Below, piece after piece: positions 56,301-59,062 of a stretch of DNA of 64,000 bases. Every line of letters starts with the position of its first letter. The first letter of the stretch is position 1. The notes under the pieces were generated by a model. It was not told the origin of the DNA and did no database searches. It was given only the letters and a program-made list of their open reading frames with translations. The translations under genes were made by a program, and so were the position numbers. Source of the DNA: Echinarachnius parma (Eukaryota; Echinodermata; Echinoidea; Clypeasteroida; Echinarachniidae); assembly GCA_037951105.1 (NCBI GenBank), contig JBAMJV010002091.1, positions 1-64,000 of the forward strand. The letters are read 5' to 3'.

Positions 56301-59019
56301 TTTCGAACCAAGCAGCTTCTTCATCAGGGTGAAAATGAACCTTGCACTTCCACAAGCTTTCTTTTTTATTTAAGTTTATTCATTCAAACTTTATAAATAC
56401 AATGTACAATGAGAGTCAGTCAGTAAGGACCATAGCTTTCGAATCTAGCAGCTTCTACATCAGGGTGAAAAGGACTTAGAAAGACACATAACGAAAGCTA
56501 ATATAAATCATGAAAGCACATTGGTGATGCTTGCATTAAATTTTTTTGACCAGTGTCAAATTGTCCTTATCTGAACTTTTGTAGCATGCAAGCAATCGTT
56601 TGAACAAATTGTTTTAAATATCTTTCTCAGAAAAATTATTACATAAGTGCGATGATTATGTGAAACCACAAGATTCTGTGGCTAGGTTGATGACTGTAGG
56701 ACAGCAAAAGATGCATTTTATACTCTCCTAAGCTGGAAATTATAATGAAGAAATCCATTTAATTACTCAATAAAAAAGCTCTGAATTCTGGACAAGTGTG
56801 TCATATATATGCAACATAACCTCTTTCCTACTAGGTTATGCGATCTCCATAGAGTTAGTACAGGGCCCACCACATTCCCATAGGCAATGAGTTATAACAC
56901 ACGAATGTCACAATACCCATCACGCCTAACCGCGTAAGACAGCGCAACAACGGACAACAAAGAATTATCCATGGCGATTCGTGGCAGAACAACTGACGTT
57001 CGGGTAATTGGGGGTAATTTGAAGACGACTCCCGAAGATAAGGGGGCAAATTGTTCGGTGGAAGGGCCAATTTCCCGTCCCCCTGGCCAACCTCTTTGTC
57101 ATAAAGTTCCTTCCCCATCGCTCATAAAAGTCTCCAGTCCTGAACAAAATAAATTGCTGCCACGAACCACATAATTTGAAGCCTGTGAACGGTATAATTT
57201 GTAGCAGGCAATAATGTGAATGAAACAAATTTGGGGTTATGAGCAATATACAATATACTAAACAATATGATTTGGAGTGTGAACAATAACGTTCGTAGCC
57301 CTGGACAACATAATTTTTTATGACATGAACGTAATATTGTTTAACACCTAAAAAGAGGATGTTGATTTTTGCCTGGGTTATGCATGAAGACCAAGTTATG
57401 TCTCAACACACCCATGGGGCAAGTTCAACTACCATTAACATCATCTTCAATATGAATTGTTGCTCTCAGATTTTTTTAACGGGATATTTACGACTGTATG
57501 CTGCTTCACTTAAGGGTGGATTCACACACAAAAATGTTTTTTTTTTTCTTCATAAAAGACTTATTGTGAAGTTATTCCCTTGCATGAAATTCTCTCATCA
57601 ATCTACGAACACTACAAAAATTATACATGAATAATATGATAATTTTATTTTATATGATAATTGTCATACTTTTCTAGTCTCACTTGTTGCAGGTAAAAAT
57701 TATCCTTCCTATATAGAGTGTTAATAAAAGAAAGGGAACAATCGCAAACATAAAATGAATTCTACATTTTAAATAGTTTTCTAACAAATAGGATCTTCAA
57801 ACATATTTAGAAACTGACAGATATGAATTTATTAAAATAAAATGAGAAAAGATAATTTTAAAGGCTTCGCCTGGAAATAAACCTGAGACCTCGGGATTGC
57901 TAGACTGGTGCTTAACAAAAAAGTAGTTATGATCAATATAATCAGGGCACATATTTATTATCTTAAAGAGAAAATAATCATCTATATCTAAATACTCGAG
58001 TGTGAAAGACTTCTCGGCCTATATTGATTTAATTCAATTCAATTCAATATTGTATTAGTCCAACTCAATGGAAAATTGCCTTGGGTTCACAATATCACAA
58101 TTTAAACAAAATTAATCAAGATTCATATAATAAAAACATCTGGATATCAACATTATTGAACAGCATGTCCAGATTTTTCTGAATCCGACAAACTGCCGAG
58201 TGTGAAAGATCCCCTAAAACGCAGACAGGGGTGCACTGCATAGGGGTCACTAACCGAAAGGATTCTGGTCCACCCCAATTTCCATACTTCCAAAAGGTTT
58301 GCCAGCCATCTCTCGTCAAACTTGTCTAGATACTCTGTCTGTCCACTCTTGAAACTGACCTGGGGGTGCTTCACAAAGTTTCAAAGTTGAATTTAACTCT
58401 AAGTTGGACCTAACAAGTATGGAGAGCCATTTGTAGCCTTGAAATGAAACATATTAAAAAGCAAAACAATTAAAGTATTTGAAACTTCCAACAAAAATGT
58501 ACATCAATTATGTCAAGGCTCCTTTTAATAAAATAACCAAATTACCTGATTTTAACAAACTTGTTCCTAAAGGACCGTTTCAAAAATGTTACAAAGAAAC
58601 AAAGGGCTTTCCATAATAGTTCGGTCCAACTTAGAGTCAAGTTCAAATTTGAATCTTTGTGAAACACCCCCTGGTCCACCCAATTTCTGTACAAGTTTCC
58701 AAAAGGTTTCCCAGCCATCTCTCATCAAACTTGTCTAGATGGACCGGTACTCTGTCTGTCCACTCTTTAAACCGACCTGGCATCCACTTCACAAAATGTG
58801 CAATTCATCAAATCATCGCAGATCGATGGACTACCAATACTCTATGATGATTGGCCCACAAGCATATTTAGACAAATTTAAACGTTGTTTGTGTGCGATG
58901 AGTCCCATACTGCCAGGTTCAGACATCTTTATAACAAGACATCACTTTAATATGTTCAAACCTTACAATTCATGTTATATACCAGTACTTTATTTGCAGA
59001 AAACAATAGATAATGATTG

Positions 59020-59062
<43 letters not shown>
